Assembly: GCA_003542935.1 (NCBI GenBank)
Contig: DPJQ01000073.1
Span: forward strand, 2,988 to 17,669
Origin: Lachnospiraceae bacterium
GTDB lineage: Bacteria > Bacillota > Clostridia > Lachnospirales > Lachnospiraceae
Direction of reading: 5' to 3'
Length of the DNA: 14,682 nucleotides
Position numbers and translations under genes: made by a program. A model generated the notes under the pieces. That model was not told the origin of the DNA. It made no database searches and worked only from the letters and a program-made list of their open reading frames with translations. Each line of letters begins with the position of its first letter. Position 1 is the first letter of the stretch. Positions 13,273-14,682 of the stretch are shown in pieces.

Positions 13273-14682
13273 TCATACCCCCTCTTTCTGTTTCTTGCTG
13301 CTCTTCTCCATAGCAAATTCCAGAATTGCTTCCTGACTCGCTTCATCTTTGCTTAATTCACCGGTGACACGTCCGTTGCACATGACATAGATTCTGTCGG
13401 ACATGCCCAGTATTTCAGGCATTTCGGAGGAAATCATGATGATGGCAAACCCTTTTTGGGCCAGTTCGCCCATGATCGCATAAATCTCGGCTTTTGCGCC
13501 TACGTCCACGCCTTTGGTCGGCTCATCCATGATAATGACCTTCATGTTATCCTGCGCCAGGGCTTTTGCCACCACAACCTTCTGCTGGTTGCCGCCGGAC
13601 AGGGAACTTGCCGGGTCAAAAATCGTCACTGCCTTGGTATCCACGTCCTCCAGGAATTTTTTGGAAAGCTCGCGCTCTTTTTTGTCATTGGTGAATCCGT
13701 TGGTAGACAGCTTCTTTACGATAGGAAGGGTTACGTTTCTGCCAAGGCCCCAGCTCAGGATCAGCCCGGTTTTCTGCCTGTCTTCCGGCAGAAGGATGAT
13801 GCCGTTTTTCATGGCGTCCGTAGGATTATTGATGGTAACTTCCCTGCCCTGCAGGAATACTTTTCCTTCATTTTGCTTTGTGATGCCGCACACGCTTTCT
13901 ACTACTTCTGTACGCCCGGCGCCGACCAGGCCGGTCAGTCCGACAATCTCGCCGGCTTTTACATGAAGGTTCACGTCTTTGTAGTAACCTATGCGGGAAA
14001 AATGTTCGATTCGGAGCATTTCCTCACCCGGGGTCACCTCCGGTTTCGGAAACAGATCATTGATCTCGCGGCCCACCATGGCTTTGATCAGATCGGCGTT
14101 GGTAATGCCGTCCACATCATAGGTGCCTATGTACTGAGAATCTCTGAAAACAGTGACTCTGGCGGCCAGACGGTACATGTCCTCAAATCTGTGAGAAATA
14201 AAGATGATAGAAACCCCGCTGTCCCTCAGCTTATCTACGATTTTGTACAGTTTCTGGGATTCATTTGCCGTCAGCGCTGCCGTGGGCTCATCCAGGATAA
14301 TAATCTTCGCGTGGGTGGAAATAGCCTTCGCGATCTCCACCATCTGCTGTTGAGCGACGGAAAGCGTCCCCATTTCGGCGGTTGATTTAAAATCCGCATC
14401 CAGCTCGTCCAGATACCCCTGTGCTTCCTCATTCATCTGTTTCCACTGGATGATTCCTCTTTTCTTAATCTCGTGGTTCATGAAAATGTTTTCCGTCACC
14501 GTGAGATCCGGGTAAGAGGTCGGATGCTGGTACACAGCGGCAATACCTGCCTGCTGCGCGTCCTTTGGGCCTTTAAAATCCACCTTTTCACCGAATAAAT
14601 ACATTTCGCCTTCTTCGGCTTTATGTACGCCGGTGATAACTTTAATAAAGGTAGATTTGCCTGCGCCGTTCTCTCCCATCAG
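13273..14682 (-). CDS. Sugar ABC transporter ATP-binding protein, RbsA-like, two ABC domains (N-terminus outside window)
   Basis: This tandem ATPase powers sugar import through the two permeases. The frame is open to the edge (LMGENGAGKST), so the first 30 or so residues and the promoter are missing, and 14679 is not the start. Domain 1 has Walker A GENGAGKST, Q-loop region VYQHPTSYPDLT, signature LSVAQQQ and Walker B IIILDEP. Domain 2 has the usual degenerate Walker A GLVGAGRTE (Lys replaced by Arg, typical of RbsA/MglA/XylG proteins), signature LSGGNQQ and Walker B VIIMDEPTKGVDVG. It is the first visible gene of the order ATPase-permease-permease-binding protein. The tail is Lys-rich (KSSKKQKEGV). 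Sugar specificity is not set by the ATPase. Confidence 0.94.
   Translation of the reverse strand: MMGENGAGKSTFIKVITGVHKAEEGEMYLFGEKVDFKGPKDAQQAGIAAVYQHPTSYPDLTVTENIFMNHEIKKRGIIQWKQMNEEAQGYLDELDADFKSTAEMGTLSVAQQQMVEIAKAISTHAKIIILDEPTAALTANESQKLYKIVDKLRDSGVSIIFISHRFEDMYRLAARVTVFRDSQYIGTYDVDGITNADLIKAMVGREINDLFPKPEVTPGEEMLRIEHFSRIGYYKDVNLHVKAGEIVGLTGLVGAGRTEVVESVCGITKQNEGKVFLQGREVTINNPTDAMKNGIILLPEDRQKTGLILSWGLGRNVTLPIVKKLSTNGFTNDKKERELSKKFLEDVDTKAVTIFDPASSLSGGNQQKVVVAKALAQDNMKVIIMDEPTKGVDVGAKAEIYAIMGELAQKGFAIIMISSEMPEILGMSDRIYVMCNGRVTGELSKDEASQEAILEFAMEKSSKKQKEGV

Noticed and set aside
13456..14385. 309-codon plus-strand frame opposite the ABC ATPase
   Set aside because: Antisense to an unmistakable two-domain ATPase and without motifs.
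1..14682. CRISPR array, insertion sequence or prophage
   Set aside because: No regularly spaced repeats, transposase or integrase motifs were seen. The only repeats are the two RNA-like units and the tether repeat.

Overview
The window looks like a piece of a Gram-positive Clostridia chromosome, most likely Lachnospiraceae. This is inferred from strong AGGAGG ribosome-binding sites, sigma-A-type promoters, a lipoprotein-anchored sugar-binding protein, and the character of the XRE regulator, fructokinase and PfkA. GC content looks moderate to high in the genes and clearly lower in one intergenic block. The genus cannot be read from the sequence alone.

Layout, left to right. (1) 1-1100: end of the F1Fo ATP synthase operon, with the C-terminal part of atpD, complete atpC and a terminator. 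(2) 1148-1921: trmB under its own promoter. (3) 2067-2675: an unrecognised 51-residue cysteine-rich small ORF, an intergenic hairpin, then thioredoxin. (4) 2765-2930: tRNA-Lys(CTT) with promoter and likely terminator. (5) 2994-3510: a 57-residue orphan ORF converging on a small XRE-type regulator. (6) 3511-4207: about 700 bases with no credible protein gene but two related, structured units of about 160 and 240 nt in direct orientation, each ending in a long hairpin. Arm changes between the two hairpins are compensatory. This is the best candidate in the window for an undescribed element. (7) 4208-5460: a patatin-like lipid hydrolase and a small membrane protein. (8) 5592-7954: a PfkB-family fructokinase and ATP-type 6-phosphofructokinase, consecutive steps from fructose to fructose 1,6-bisphosphate, each with its own promoter. 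(9) 8033-9877: recQ. (10) 9887-14682, minus strand: a four-gene sugar ABC transporter operon in the order ATPase, permease, permease, binding lipoprotein, closest to the rhamnose/AI-2 branch of the ribose-type family. It ends at a terminator shared with recQ.

The left part is housekeeping (energy, tRNA modification, redox, glycolysis, DNA repair). The carbohydrate theme is fructokinase plus PfkA plus the transporter. Two of the four transporter genes each carry an apparent single-base deletion in a short G/C run, so the operon is either newly broken or the sequence has errors there. No CRISPR array, insertion sequence, integrase or prophage gene was seen.
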